Shown one piece after another: positions 9,645 to 22,620 of a stretch of 53,440 bases of DNA. Location: assembly GCA_002221725.1 (NCBI GenBank), contig NJFT01000263.1:1-53440 (forward strand), given 5' to 3'. How positions within the stretch are numbered: the first letter of the stretch is position 1; every line of letters begins with the position of its first letter. Source of the stretch: Scedosporium boydii. Taxonomy: Eukaryota > Ascomycota > Sordariomycetes > Microascales > Microascaceae. The notes beneath the pieces were generated by a model that was given only the letters and a program-made list of their open reading frames with translations, was not told where the DNA came from and ran no database searches. Position numbers and translations under genes: made by a program.

Positions 9645-10500
9645 GTAATAATAATAGTAGTAATAATAATAAAAATATTAGTTCTAGTCTTCCTACTTCT
9701 TATATTCCTATTCTAAAATATTATAAGACTAATAATAGTAGTTTTATATATAAATAGCTTACTTCTTATAAATATACTACTACTTATATTACTAATTCTA
9801 ATAGTAAGTTTAAGAGCTAAGATAAGGTAGTAGAGGGTAGTAATATTAATATTAATATATCTTAAATATTTCTCTAATTTAATTATTTTTCTTTTCTCTT
9901 TTTTTTTTTAAATAGTATTAGTAGTTTTCCTATATCTTATTTTACTTATAATTTACTTTTTAGTTAATATTATTTTCTAAAGATATCTAAATTACTTAGT
10001 CTTAGTTTTAATTTTAACTAGTAATACTTTATTATTTTCTTAATTAAGAAAATTTAGTTTTTATTTTCTATTAGTTATCTTACTTATAATAAAACTTTAG
10101 TTTCTTTTTCTAATATCTTTATACTACCTTCTATATATTTTCTAGATACTCTTCTAGCTCCTATATATTATATTCTATAAGCTAGCCTTCCTATTTTATA
10201 AGATGCTACTTCTTATCTCTAACTTATTAATATATAACTACTTCTTTTAAAGCTTATTCTTCTAGTTTCTCTAGATTAGGAAATATATCTTCTCTATATC
10301 TCTCCTCTACTCTATTATACTAAAGCTTTAATAATAATATATAAAAGATATTATATATTTAGCTATAATATTTTAGTAGTTCTACTTAATAAGCTTATAT
10401 CTTTATCTTCTTAACTATAATTATTTAGAAATAAGTTAATATAATTTTTCTCTTACTTACTTTAAAATAGAAATTTTCTATTAATAGTTCTATAACTTAG
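9645..10500 (+). pseudogene. Continuation of the B1 3' region, Ser/Asn-rich plus-strand frame
   Basis: Just after the LTR a low-complexity plus-strand frame is readable to about 9865 (TSNNNSSNNN, later KVVEGSNINI). It could be the C-terminal part of the opposite-strand ORF interrupted at 9335. From about 9880 to 10500 only AT-rich sequence is visible. The coding call is weak. Confidence 0.25.
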
Positions 10501-12873
10501 TTAATATTAAAACTTATTAGAATATATTTTTAGTTATATATATATATATATTTAATACTTACTCTCTACTAGTAATACTCCATTACTTTTCTCATTACTA
10601 TTAAGTAAGTTAAATATTCCTTAACTCCTTAAACCTTTTCTAACTAGTCTATAATATATTTAATATAATATAAGTAATCTTATATAAAGCTTTAAATAAA
10701 AATACTTTTAATATTATATTTACTATATTATTTATAGTAAATTCTATCTTCTTAGTCTTCTTTAACTAGTAATAAGGAGGTTAGTTAGTATATACTTTTA
10801 AGTATTTTATAATTATAAAATAAAAGTACTTATTAGCTCTATCTATTTAAAAATACTAGGCTATTAAGATTTACCTCTTTATATTTAAAGCTAGATAGAG
10901 TTCTAATTAAAAAGTACTTATAAACAAGCTATTTTAATTACTAGTAATACTTTTAAGAGTATTTAAGTAATATTTAACTTCCTAGTATAATAATATTACT
11001 AGTTCTATAGCTATTATTATTTTTTTATAAGGATTAAGACTACTATCTAGGTAAATTAATATAATATTATAAGTATTAAATTATATAGCTCTCTATCTAA
11101 GTAAATACTATCTAAAAGTCTTATAATAAAATCTAAACTAATTTCTTAAAAAGGGTATTTAGGAATTAGTAGAAGTTAGAAAGTACTATACTTTTTATAA
11201 TATAGTCTACTTATATACTAATACTAATTATAGATATATATATAGTCTTAGATATCTAGGTATATATTAGCCTAGTAAAATTTACATTTTAGTAAGTTTA
11301 GTATCTAGTTTATACTTATATAGCTTATTTATAAGTTATTATAGTATTCTTATAGTAACTCTATTTTTAAAAAGCTTTCTTTAAGGATTATTAGATAGCC
11401 CTTATAAAATAAAGTCCTATTTAAAGCTAAATAATATCTACTCTTTATATTAGTATCCTATAGACTATTAATAAATTTTTTATAGTTAAGATCTAGCTAT
11501 TATAATTAGTATATAGTCTTCTAGAACTTAGTATTAGTTATTAAGAAAAATACTATTTTATTCTTTATAATTTCTCTTATAACTAAATATAGAATTTATT
11601 AGTTATAAGCTAATATCTTAGCTTTAACTAATAGCTCTAGACTATTACTATCTAATTAGTAAGTAGTTTCTATAGCTTTTTTTAGCTATCCCCCTAAGCT
11701 AGAGGTTTTAGCTTACCCTCTTATAATTACTACTATATACTAGCTAGCTTCTACTCTTAGCTAGTATATACTATATTTATATTCTACTATATAGCTTATT
11801 ATTACTACTTAACTTTTAGAAATAGCTACTTATACTTAGTAGCTAGGATTTTTATTAGCTATAAGATCTTAAATAATATCTATATATTTCCTATACTCTC
11901 CTCTAATATAGGTTTTTCTTACCTTTACTTCTAATATAGCTTTATATACCTAATATCTTAGAGTACTTAATAGCTCTCTTATAAAGTAGACTTTCTAGTT
12001 TATAGTTAAGATAAGGTTTATTAGATATACTCCTAACTCTCCTTTAACTCTAGGCCCCTTCCTTAGCTTAAGTTTAGTTATAAGCTCTTTTATAACCCTT
12101 TAGTATTTAAGCTCCTCTAATATATAATTAAGTTACTTTAATAATAAGTTTATAAGATTTATCTTCCTAGGTCTATATTTAATTTTAAAGTTAAATATAG
12201 ATAGATGATAAACTTATCTAGCTAGTTACCTCCTTAGATTATATACTAATACCTATATAATACCTTTTAGTATTTAGTAGTTAGTAAAGACCTTAAATAA
12301 GTTTCCTCCTTCTAGGAATTATCTTTAATATTTTAAGCTCTCTATAATAGTTAGTAGCTCTTAGTACCTTATAGCTTATTAGTATTTAGTATTAGTTAGC
12401 TTCCTTAACTAGAAAGCTATTAAATACTATTTCCTATTAACTAATTAAAATAAGATATTTAAGATAGTATATATTAATATATTTATTTTTACTTATATAG
12501 GTCTCTTCTAGTCCTAGTAGCTAAAAATTAGAGCCCTATTAAAAGTATTTTTTAAAATAGTAAAAGTATTTTATATTTCTAGTAGTTATTTAAAATAGCT
12601 TTTCTTAATATTTTTCTTACTTTTTTTTAATAATATAGTTATTAGTATAGTTATTTCTAAGTACTTAGTAATAAATTTATAATAAAAGTTTATAAATCTA
12701 AAGAATATTTATATATTTTTAAAATTTTTAAGCTCTAGCTATTTTTATATAACCTATATCTATTTTAAGTCTATAGAGATTTTTTTTTAATTAATCTAGA
12801 ATCCTAAGAACTCTACTTTATCTTAGTAAAATTAGTATTTAGATACTTTAAAATAAAGCTAGGCTGTCTCTAG

Positions 12874-13312
12874 TGTTACAATCCTAACACTGCAGGTTTC
12901 GGCTGATCAATGGGATAGGAAGGTGCTGGGATAGCAGGGGCCTGTTTAGGGATAAGCGAGGCGATCGAGCAGTATTCACAATGATAAGTGCTGAGAGTGC
13001 GTATATAAGTGTAGGGTGTAGATGTTACTTGCATTGACTACTGAAGAGTCTGGAAGATAACTAGACTAGTGGGAGACATCGTAGCTTTATATAGACACTT
13101 CTTCCATCCGTCTTCAGTTCCTTATCGTAGTCGATCGAGTCCTTGCTCGATCGCCTAGTCGATCCTTGGTTCGACCGGCCGGTCGGTCGGATGGCCGTCC
13201 GACCGACTCGTCGGACGCCACGCCGCCCGATTCTATGACTAAGCTATTTTAATTCTGCCGTTCTTCGCTCACCGCCCTGCTCACGTGATGTGGCCGCGGC
13301 CAGCTCATGATA
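12874..13312 (-). repeat. Solo LTR G, nearly free of RIP
   Basis: 439 bp, minus orientation, flanked by exact TCTAG duplications (12869-12873 and 13313-13317). The end, read on the plus strand, is TGTTACAATCC, the intact form of the RIP-mutated ends of A and D. It contains the TATATAAAG box, the CAGTAGTCAATG start region and a U3 hairpin at 13132-13153. It is GC-rich and keeps CpG, so it inserted after, or escaped, the mutation that destroyed B1. The host sequence joins perfectly across it when compared with B2 near 24150. Confidence 0.85.
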
Positions 13313-14871
13313 TCTAGTTATTTTATAATAGCTAGGAGGTTCTATATATATTTCTCTTTAGTTTTTAAGAAAGCTAGAATATTATCTAAGTAAACTATAT
13401 AATATATATCTACTAGTCCTACTAAGGCTTTATAAATATAGGCCTAGAATATAGCTAGGGCGTTTATAAGCTTAAATAGTATTACTATATACTAAAAATA
13501 ACTATACTTAGTATAGAATACTATTTTCTACTAGTCGGAGTCCTTAATCTTAATCTTATAATAAGTATCTTATATATCTAGCTTTAAAAAGAACTTTCTA
13601 CTAGATAGCTATAAGAGTAGCTCTTTAATTAGGAGTAGAAAGTACTACTTCTTAACTATAATATAGTTTAATTCTTAATAGTTAATATAAAAGATATAGT
13701 CTCTTATCTCTTTTTAGTATAAATAGGATTAGCGTCCCTACTAAGTTTATAAAATATAAGATCTAACTACTCTCTAGCCCTTCTTAAATATATTATTTAA
13801 ACTCTTTACTTTATTTTAAAATAAGAAAGTAGATTAGCTTATATAGTAGCTCTTTCTTATTAATAGTATTAATTATATATTCTATACTTATAAGTATAGG
13901 TAATTCTTTTACTATTTATTTTAAAAAAATAATCTTAAATATCTTTAGTTCTAGTAGAAAGTTACCTTTAGGGCTTCTCTTAATTAGCTCCCTATTACTA
14001 CTTAGTTATTTATCTTTTTTACTTAAGATAATAGTTATATAAGTAATATAAAGTTTGCCCTCCTTCTATAGGAATATCTTTATAAATTAAATAGTGTTTT
14101 TATTTATTATTATATTAAACTACTAGTAATCTATTATTACTATTACTATAATCTTTAAGTCTTATATATCTAAGTAGCTAATTAGGATATTAGAAATATT
14201 TACTTCCCTTTCTAATCTAAAATAAAAGACTATAATATCCTTTAGTTCCTTTTTATAATCTATTAATTTAATTTAAATCCTATATACTTCTTAGGCTCTA
14301 AGCTATCTTCTATTAATACTTAATAGCTCTAGGTTATTAAATTCTTATATATATTTAAGTAAATATTATTATATAAAATCTATTAATATAGTATTTATTA
14401 CTACTTTAATATTTAAGTCTATATTAATTTTAACTTATTTCTTTCTACTTTTCTCTTAAAGTCTTATCTTAGTTAATATAGCTATATAGAGAGATTTTCT
14501 AAGTAAGCTTAACTAGAGTAGTTTTTCTACTATAGTAGGCTAGATTAAGTACCTTACTATATAGATTTATTTCTTAACTTATCTATATTAAGGTCTTATA
14601 AGTATTTTAACTAGTTATTAAAGTTAAATATATTTACTATACCTCTTATAGCTAGTTTTTTATAATCTTACTTATAGTAGTCTTTTTTATTATAATTAAA
14701 GTAAGTAATATAATTAGTACTTAGCTTTCTTATACTTTATATATATTATCTTCTAGTATTTCTATTTTAAGAATCTTATAATTTTCCTTAGCTAGGTTAG
14801 CTTAATACCTCTTCTTAGTTCCTTACTTATTTATAAGGTAGTTAGCTAAAGTCTAATTACTTTTAATAAGG

Positions 14872-15020
14872 TGTAACGATATACCTAGAAGTGGCTGGAT
14901 TCCGCCGCGATTAAGAGGGTTCTTAAGTGAATGTAAGGGGCAGTCCCAGCCATGTGGCGCTGGAACTGACGGATCTTTTGGTCTATTGGGCTAATTGTCA
15001 CCCCTTGCAATTATCTTACA
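14872..15020. repeat. 149 bp mini solo LTR H
   Basis: An insert relative to B2 (near 25715), with exact 5 bp duplications TAAGG at 14867-14871 and 15021-15025. It begins TGTAAC and ends TTACA, an LTR-like TG...CA pair. Normal composition (CpG, CpA and TpG retained), unlike everything around it. Too short to code. Orientation cannot be fixed. It resembles no other sequence in the window. Confidence 0.7.
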
Positions 15021-16182
15021 TAAGGGTATTAAAAGTTACTATAAGTTAAGTTAACTTTATCTTACTTTATATTCTTTTTTTATTTTTTAATTTATTTAAT
15101 ATAGTATTACTTTACTTGTAGCTACTATATATAAGCTTTTAATAAGACTTTCTTATAGTTAGTAATTATCTTAAGAAAAGTCTTAACTATATTACTTAAG
15201 AGTTTATTAAAGTATTTCTATAAGTTAAATATATCTATATTATTTCCTTTCTTTAAGGGTTCTCTAATAGTATTATAGAGTCTTTACTATTCTATAGTAA
15301 ATTTAATAGAATATCTATCTAGCTACTATATTTTTTTAGCTTAAATTAAACTTTAAATATATACTATTTAAGGTTATAGTATAACCCTTTTATAAAGGTA
15401 AATAAGTCTTCTAAGATAATCTTTTCTATATCTAATTAGTTAGTATAGGTTTTCTATTTTAGGTAAAGGTTATTATTAATTTTCTATAGAGCTTATTAGA
15501 TATAAATCTACTAGTTAACCTTTTTTTTAACTATTTAGTTATCTTCCTAGATTATAAGCTTCTAATTTTAAACTTTTATAGTAGTAAGTTTCTATATAAG
15601 AGGCTTTATAGTATAAGCTAGGCCCCTAGGGACTATAGATAATATTTTATTTGAGTTAAGCTTATTTTTAACTAGTTTTTAAAATAGATCTTCTCTACTT
15701 TATATCTACTTAATCTCTCTTTAGAGCTCTTAGTTTTTAGCTCTTAACTTATCTTTTATAAATAAATATATATATTTAGTTCCTCTTATAGAGGGCGTTT
15801 ACTATATAGTCTATAATTTATTATTATCTTTATTTAGATTATCTATCTCTAATATATCTAAGAGCTTAGAAAGTTTAGATAGTATTTATTCTTTAGAAGT
15901 AGCCTTTCTAACTATAGTATATCTAGTAATTTTTAATAGTATAATCTTAGTTTAAGCTTAGTATAACTATAGAAGTTAAAGAATTATAAAGATATATTAT
16001 ATATAGTTTAAAAAAAGACTAGTATTACTAAGAAGTATATATTTTTTAAAAGTTAATTAATAATTAAGACTTTAACTTACTCCTTAAAATAACTTATCTA
16101 TTATAAGAAATACCTTTTATCTTCGACTATACTTTAACTAGGCTCTATAGCTAAGTTATCTAATAGTAAGTCCTATACTATA

Positions 16183-16617
16183 TGTTACGACCTGGCCGTG
16201 ATTTGGGCCACCTAGGGCGGTGAGGAACGGCAGGATCAGAACAAGGTCACGTGGTCGCTCTTTGGGAAAGCGACTGGGCGGACGCACTTGAAGCGACCGA
16301 CTACATGAAGGAAATGCGACCAGGCGATTGTTGGAAGAACGATCGGGCGAACGCCTGGGAGGCGATTGCGTACTGAAGATGGATGGGAGAGATGTCTATA
16401 TAAAGCTACGATGTTTCCCACTAGTCTAGTTATCTTCTAGACTCTTTAGTAGTCAATATAAGTAACAACTACACCCTATACTTATATATATACTCTTAGC
16501 ATCTATTATTGTAAATACTGCTTAACTGCCTCACTTATCTTTAAACAGGCACCTGCTACTTTAGCACCTTCCTATTCTATTGATTAGCTAAAACCCTGAA
16601 GTATTAGGATTGTAATA
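16183..16617 (+). repeat. 5' LTR of A
   Basis: 435 bp, TGTTACGACC...TTGTAATA (end CA changed to TA). TATA box TATATAAAG near 16398. The transcript-start region AGTAGTCAA (about 16450) is complementary to the primer site just downstream. Confidence 0.9.
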
Positions 16618-16632
16618 CGTTAACTACTCCTA
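16618..16632 (+). promoter_or_regulatory. Putative self-priming primer-binding site of A
   Basis: CGTTAACTACTCC directly follows the 5' LTR. It does not begin with TGG, as a tRNA-primed site would. TTAACTACT is complementary to AGTAGTTAA found inside the 3' LTR of A and the 5' LTR of D, and matches AGTAGTCAA elsewhere except for one RIP-type change. This is the arrangement of Tf1-like self-primed elements. Confidence 0.5.
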
Positions 16633-16674
16633 TTTAGTAAGTGACCCTATCTAGCAGTATACTAACAAATAACA

Positions 16675-19600
16675 TGTCAACTACTAAGGGAAGTACTACT
16701 TCTATAGAAGATATAAAGAAGGCCTATGCGGCTCTCATTAAAGAAAAAGAATAGCTTAAGGCTAAGAAGTAGTAACTTGAGGATAAGCTGTCTACTAGTA
16801 ATAACTATATTAAGTAGCTAGAGGATCGAGTCACTTATCCCTAATATAAGATCCTACCCCCTAAGCCCTATGATGGGAAGAAGGGAATGCTTCGAGGATT
16901 CCTAATGTAGGCCTAAGCCTATCTCTTGTACTACTATCTTGACTTTAACTAGGAGGAAGACTAGGTGTTTGCTATTGCTGCATTCTTTACTGGGGATGCC
17001 CTGGCCTAGTTTAAACCTTAAATAAGGGACTTTTTAGAAAACCTGTTAAGTAGAAACTAAGATAAAGAAACCCGAAAGCTCTTTAGAAAATATAAGGACT
17101 TTAAATAAGCCTTAAAGGGCGCCTTTAGCGACCTAGATAAAGAACAAGCTAATAAACAGCGACTTGAAAACCTATATTAGAAAGGAGCCGCCTCCTAGTA
17201 TATTACTGAGTTCCGACAGGTAGTATCTTATCTCGACTGGGACAATGAGCCCCTAATAGCTCGATTCTATACTAGACTTAAGGATAAAGTTAAAGATGAG
17301 CTGTATAAAATGGATCGACTAGGAGACTTGTTAGAATATATTGCTATGGTAGTATATATCGACAACCGACAATATAAACGACGTATGGAAAAATGAGGAC
17401 AAGGGCGATCTTATATTAAGAAAAAGATCACTTATAAGACTACTATATAGGGAACCTATGTAGGACCTATAAAGCTTGGCGCTAGTACTGCGAAATAAGC
17501 CCTCCTTAAGAAACTTGAAGAGAAGGTGGGGAAATGCTACGAATGTGGATGTTATAGCTACTATGTAAGGGAATGCTAAATGAGGTACAAGCCTAAGCTG
17601 GGATATGAACGGCTGGATAAGAAGAAATCTAGGTTTAAGCCTATGCTAGAGGGAAAAACTCGACAGCTAGGAGCTAGTACTATTAACTATAAATCCTTAT
17701 TATAGACTATATGCTATGATAACAACTGTGCTATCTACTAAAGCAATAAGGATAGGGCTAGCTACTATTTAAAGAAGCTATAAACATTTAGAATAATAAA
17801 ATGAGAAGAAGTAGCTAAGATTCTAGGAATTGTAGAATAAATCTAGAAGACTAAGGAAGAACTCCTAAAGAAGTTTGACACCCTTACTAGCAAGGACCTG
17901 TCTTATAAAGAATACTATGACGAGGCCTATAAATAGTACTACTGGATGCCTAGATTACTATAGTAGTTTATATATTAATAAAACCTAGAGAAGTAGTACT
18001 AGGAGTGATAAATAGCTTGAACTATTTAGGAATGAGAAGAATAGTTTAAGAACCTCCTAATTAGCTACTATATTATACTTAGGGAAGAAGAAGAAAGATA
18101 AGTACTTAGGGAGATTATTGAAAACCTGGAGAAGGAAGTAATCTAGTAGATCCCTAAGATTGCTAAAGAAGACCTCAACTGCAAATAACTAGAGTATAAG
18201 GTAGCTCAGTGCCTTAAGAATCTATAGAGCTTAATTAAATAATAGGAATATTATATAGAAGCCTTAAGATAGAAAAACTATCTATATCTATTAAATAAAG
18301 AAGAATAGAAGGATTAGGGAGTATGTAAAGTATGAAGGAAGACCGAGAAAACTGATGTAAGAACGGAAGTAGCAACTAAGGACCTAGACACCCACTTTAG
18401 TATACAGGACCTAGATAATAAAATATAGGAGTAGTAGAAGCAATCTATAAGAAAACGACGAATAAACTAAAGGGAAGTAGCTAAGAGGGAAGCCCCCTTC
18501 GCCTAGTATAGAGGTATTAGTAGAAGCTAAATGCCCTATAAGAGACTTAACTAATATTATAATAGGAAGCTAGATGACGTTATATTAGATCTTATTAACC
18601 TTTAAAAATAAATTGATAACCTTCGCTATACTATCTTTAATAAAGCCGACCTCGATACTAGGATTAATAATATAGAAGAAGAAGGTTTTTAAAACGATAA
18701 GAAATAATAAAAGGAAATTTAGAAACTCTAGTAATAAGTCTAGGAACTAGAAGAAGAAAAAGAGCTAAGAGAAAAGTTTTTAGAAGAACTAGAAGAGTAA
18801 GTATGCCTCCTTAAAGGCTAAATAGACCCTGTAGGACTAGAGAACCTCTATAAAGAATTCTAGGAAGAAATAAATAAGTAACTTAAACTTGCCTAGAACC
18901 TAGTTAATTACTTGTAAGAAATGCTAGAATTAAATAGATAGTAATAAAAATAGTAATAAGAAATCAAGAGGCTCTAATAATAGATGGCCAGCTTGTAAAG
19001 ACTATAATATAGGAGTTTAATGTCGGTTATAGAAGAAGTTATAAGAACGATAGGACCTGGACCTAGTTAAGAAATAAGAGAAATAAATATTATAGAAGGA
19101 TAGTAGATCCGCTACCTAAAGGTGCCCGTTACCCTAGCCGGACGAGAGTTCTAGGCTTTAGTAGATAGTAGGGTATAAGGGAACTTTATTTCCCTAACTA
19201 TTATTAACTAGTTAGAATTACTATAGGTAGAAAAGTACTAGCTATATACCCTAAACGTATACAACGGAACGCTAGTAGACTATAAAGGTAGAGTAGTTAG
19301 TATAGAGACTACGTATCTCTATATCTATATTATAGAAAGAGTCGACTATATTTCTTTTAATATTACTAGAACTGCTAGATACCCTATTATATTAGGGATC
19401 TTATAGCTGTAAATAAGGAACCTATAGATTAATTAAGTAACTAATTAGCTTACTTAGAATAAGACTAAGTAAGGCTTAGGAAATAACTTAGCTACTAAGT
19501 AGTATTAACTAGAAGAGTTACCCTTAAGTAAGCTAAGAGCCTTTAGAATAATAATTTACTTTAAAGTATTTACTATAAAAGATTTAAATTACCTACTAAA

Positions 19601-22600
19601 GAAAAGAAAATATAAGTAAGTATATATAATAAGAGCTATAATAATCTTTAAAGCTATACTACTAGTAGAAGAAACGCTATAGTATATACCTAAAGAATAT
19701 TAGAAATATAGTAAAGTATTTACTAAAGAACTAGATACTAAACTACTAGAATATAGCTAGTAAAACTATAAAATACTATTAAAAAAAGAGACTTAACTAA
19801 AGTTTATATTTATCTATAACCTTACTAAAACGCAATAGTAAGCGTTAAGAGACTATATAGTAAAGATATTAAAGAAGGGATATATTAGACCCTTAATATT
19901 ACTAGTAAAATATCTAATCCTCTAGGTACTAAAGAAAAATAGTAAACTATAAATATATATAAACTATTAATAACTTAACGAAATTACTATTAAAAACTGA
20001 TACCTGTTACTACTTATTTTAAAACTATAGAATATACTTTAAGAAGCGTAGTAGTTTATAACTCTAGACTTAAGAGGAGTATATAACTTAATCTATATTA
20101 AGGAAGGTAACGAGTAAAAGACTACTTTTAGGACACGCCTTAGGTACTTTAAGTACTTAGTTATACCTTTTAGGTTAATAAATATCTTTACAAGTTTCTA
20201 GATAATAATTAATTATATCCTATAAGAATACTTAGACTACTTTATAGTAGTATACCTTAATAATATCCTTATCTTTTTAAAAATGCTAGAAGAGTATAAG
20301 GAATATATATATAAAGTCCTCTAGAAGCTATAAGATATAAAACTATTAGTAGAACTAGCTAAGTGCGAATTCTACAAATAGTAAGTAGACTTCCTTAGAT
20401 ATATAATCTAACCTAGGAAGGTTTAAATATAAAAATCGAAGGTTAAAGCTATCTTAGAATAGCTAGTACTAACTAATATTATAGAAGTAAAAAGATTTTT
20501 TAGATTCCTTAACTTCTATAGAAAGTTCTTAAGAGGCCACAGTACTTATATATAAGCCCTTATAGAACTTACTAAGAAAGATAGACTATTCTAATAGGGA
20601 CTAGAGGAATAGAAAGCGTTCTAGGAAGCTAAGTAGTTAGTATATAAGCAACCTATACTCTATTAAGTAGACCCTATAAAACCCTTTGAATTAGAAACTA
20701 ACGTATTAGACTATAGACTGGGCGTGCAATTAGGATAGTAAGATGAGGATAGTAAACTTTACCTAGTAGCGTTTATATTAAAGAAACTTAATAGACCCGA
20801 ATTATATTACACTATCCCTAATAAGGAACTAATAGCTATTATTAAAGTATTTAAGGAATAGAGATACTACCTTATTAAAGCTAAGCATCTGATTACAATA
20901 TACTCTAATTATAAGAACCTTATAGGGTTTACTATGACAAAGGAACTCAACCAACGACAAATGCGATGGGTAGAAGAACTGTCTAAGTATGACTTTAGGA
21001 TTATATATATTAAAGAAAAGGAAAACGGAAGAGCTGACGCCCTCAGCTGGAGATTAGACTACTTTTAGAAAGTACCTAAAGAGATAGGTACCCTCTTTTA
21101 CTATAATAAAGAAGGAAACCTATAGTAGTTGGCTGTAGGGTATTAGATATAATAAGTTAACCTAATTGTAAAGGAAATTAAAAACTACTATATAGATTTT
21201 AGACTATAAGACTAAATATAGACCTAAGAGTAAATGTAGATAATAGTGCTTCTAAACCTAGTAGAAAGATTTATCTAAGTAATCTATAAAGTACTATATA
21301 ATAGGTACCTAGAAATTATGAAAACTATAGAAAAGGTACTAAAGAAGTATTCTACTCTATACTTTAAGAAGGTAACTACTAAGGTTATAGCTAAATGCCC
21401 TCAGTGTAGAAAAAATAAGAATTAGCTATATAAGCTATATGGACAACTGTAACCTATGCTGGTACTAGAGGTACTATAGTAGAAAATTGTTATCGACTTT
21501 ATTGTTAAACTACTGAAGTTAAGAGACCTAGCCACAGGGGTTAGATATAATAGTATTATAGTAGTAATTGATAGGCTGACGAAGTATACTTACTTTATAT
21601 TCTATAATAAATCTATAAAAGCATTATAATTCGTAGAATTATTCCTGCGAACTATAGTAGTAAACTATAACTTACTAGAAAAAGTTAACTTAAATAGAGG
21701 TAGAGTATTTATCTCTTACTTCTAGTAAAGCTTATTAGATAGAATAGGAATTAATTATAAACTATTTACTACCTATTACTTAGAAATATAAGGGTAGGTA
21801 AAACGAATAAACTAAACGCTCGAGATATATTTACAGTACTATATTAACTGGGAATAAGATAACTAAGTATTGCTACTACCTTTAGCCTAGAAAGCCTATA
21901 ATATTAATATATTGGAAAGTCTTAGAATATTACTATTCTATGTAAACTATAATATCGAACTTAGAATAGGATTTAAGCCTATAAGTACGAAAATACAAGT
22001 AGAATAAATAATCCTTATAGTAGATAAGATGAAGGAACTATATAGATAGTTAAAAGAGGAACTATAATTTATCTAATAAAGAATGAAATGCTATACTAAT
22101 AATAAGCAGCTTAAGAGACTAATTCTTAAGAGGGGAAGCAAGGTCTAATTACTATAAAAGAAACTAGGAACTAGGGACCCCTAAATTAAAATAATAAGAC
22201 TAAGTAATAAGCTTGATTACTGAAAACTAGGGCCCTTCCTAGTTAAAAAGAAAGTCTCGGAAGTAAACTACGAGTTAGAACTACTAGAAGGTATAGACAA
22301 CTATCTAATATTCTATATAGTATTACTTAAACTAGCCTATAAAGATATACTATTAGGAAGATTAATCTAGCTCGAAGCTGAAGAATAAGGAATCTTCGAG
22401 GTAGAAAGGATCATTAACTTATAAAATAACGAAGGGACTATTAAATATCTAGTCAAATAGAAAAACTACGAAGAAAGCGATAATATCTAGGAACTTATTA
22501 AATATTTAACAGGGAGCTTATAACTCCTTATAGACTATTACTAGAGGAACCTAGTAAAACTGAGGGATCTAGTAGTGTAGGATCTATTAGCAAACTCTAG

Positions 22601-22620
22601 TTAATCTCTAAACCAGGGAT
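16675..22620 (+). pseudogene. gag-pol polyprotein of A, broken by RIP stops
   Basis: One frame starts at ATG 16675 (MSTTKGSTTSIEDIKKAY). Domains: capsid-like part; CCHC zinc knuckle at 17534-17578 (CYECGCYSYYVREC, His now Tyr); a Gln/Glu/Lys-rich coiled-coil linker at about 17640-19080; protease site VDSR (expected D-S-G) near 19161; RT active site VYLNNILIF at 20250-20276 (YLDD now YLNN); RNase H near 20685-20850; integrase zinc region (CPQCRKNKN) near 21398 and core IIVVIDRLTKYTYF near 21555; chromodomain near 22450-22530. Catalytic Asp and Gly residues are mutated, and Q/W codons have become stops. Chromodomains direct insertion to heterochromatin in this clade, which fits the nested context. 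Confidence 0.85.

Larger units (their letters stand above)
10560..15984 (-). pseudogene. gag-pol remnant of B1
   Basis: Minus-strand Ty3/gypsy polyprotein. Recognisable parts are the RT active site VYLDNILAFLKTK at about 13360-13410 (YLDD with one D changed to N) and the RNase H segment LIAF*LRKLTNTKY...ELLTIIESL at about 12330-12430. The integrase is expected left of 12300 and gag right of about 15000. Solo LTR G lies between the RT and RNase H parts, and H lies upstream of the RT. Many TAG/TAA at Q/W positions. No function left. Confidence 0.6.

Noticed and set aside
16236..16421. 61-codon minus-strand ORF repeated at 23270-23455
   Set aside because: It appears twice only because it lies in the two LTRs of A. 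No coding features, and it overlaps U3 hairpin and promoter sequence.
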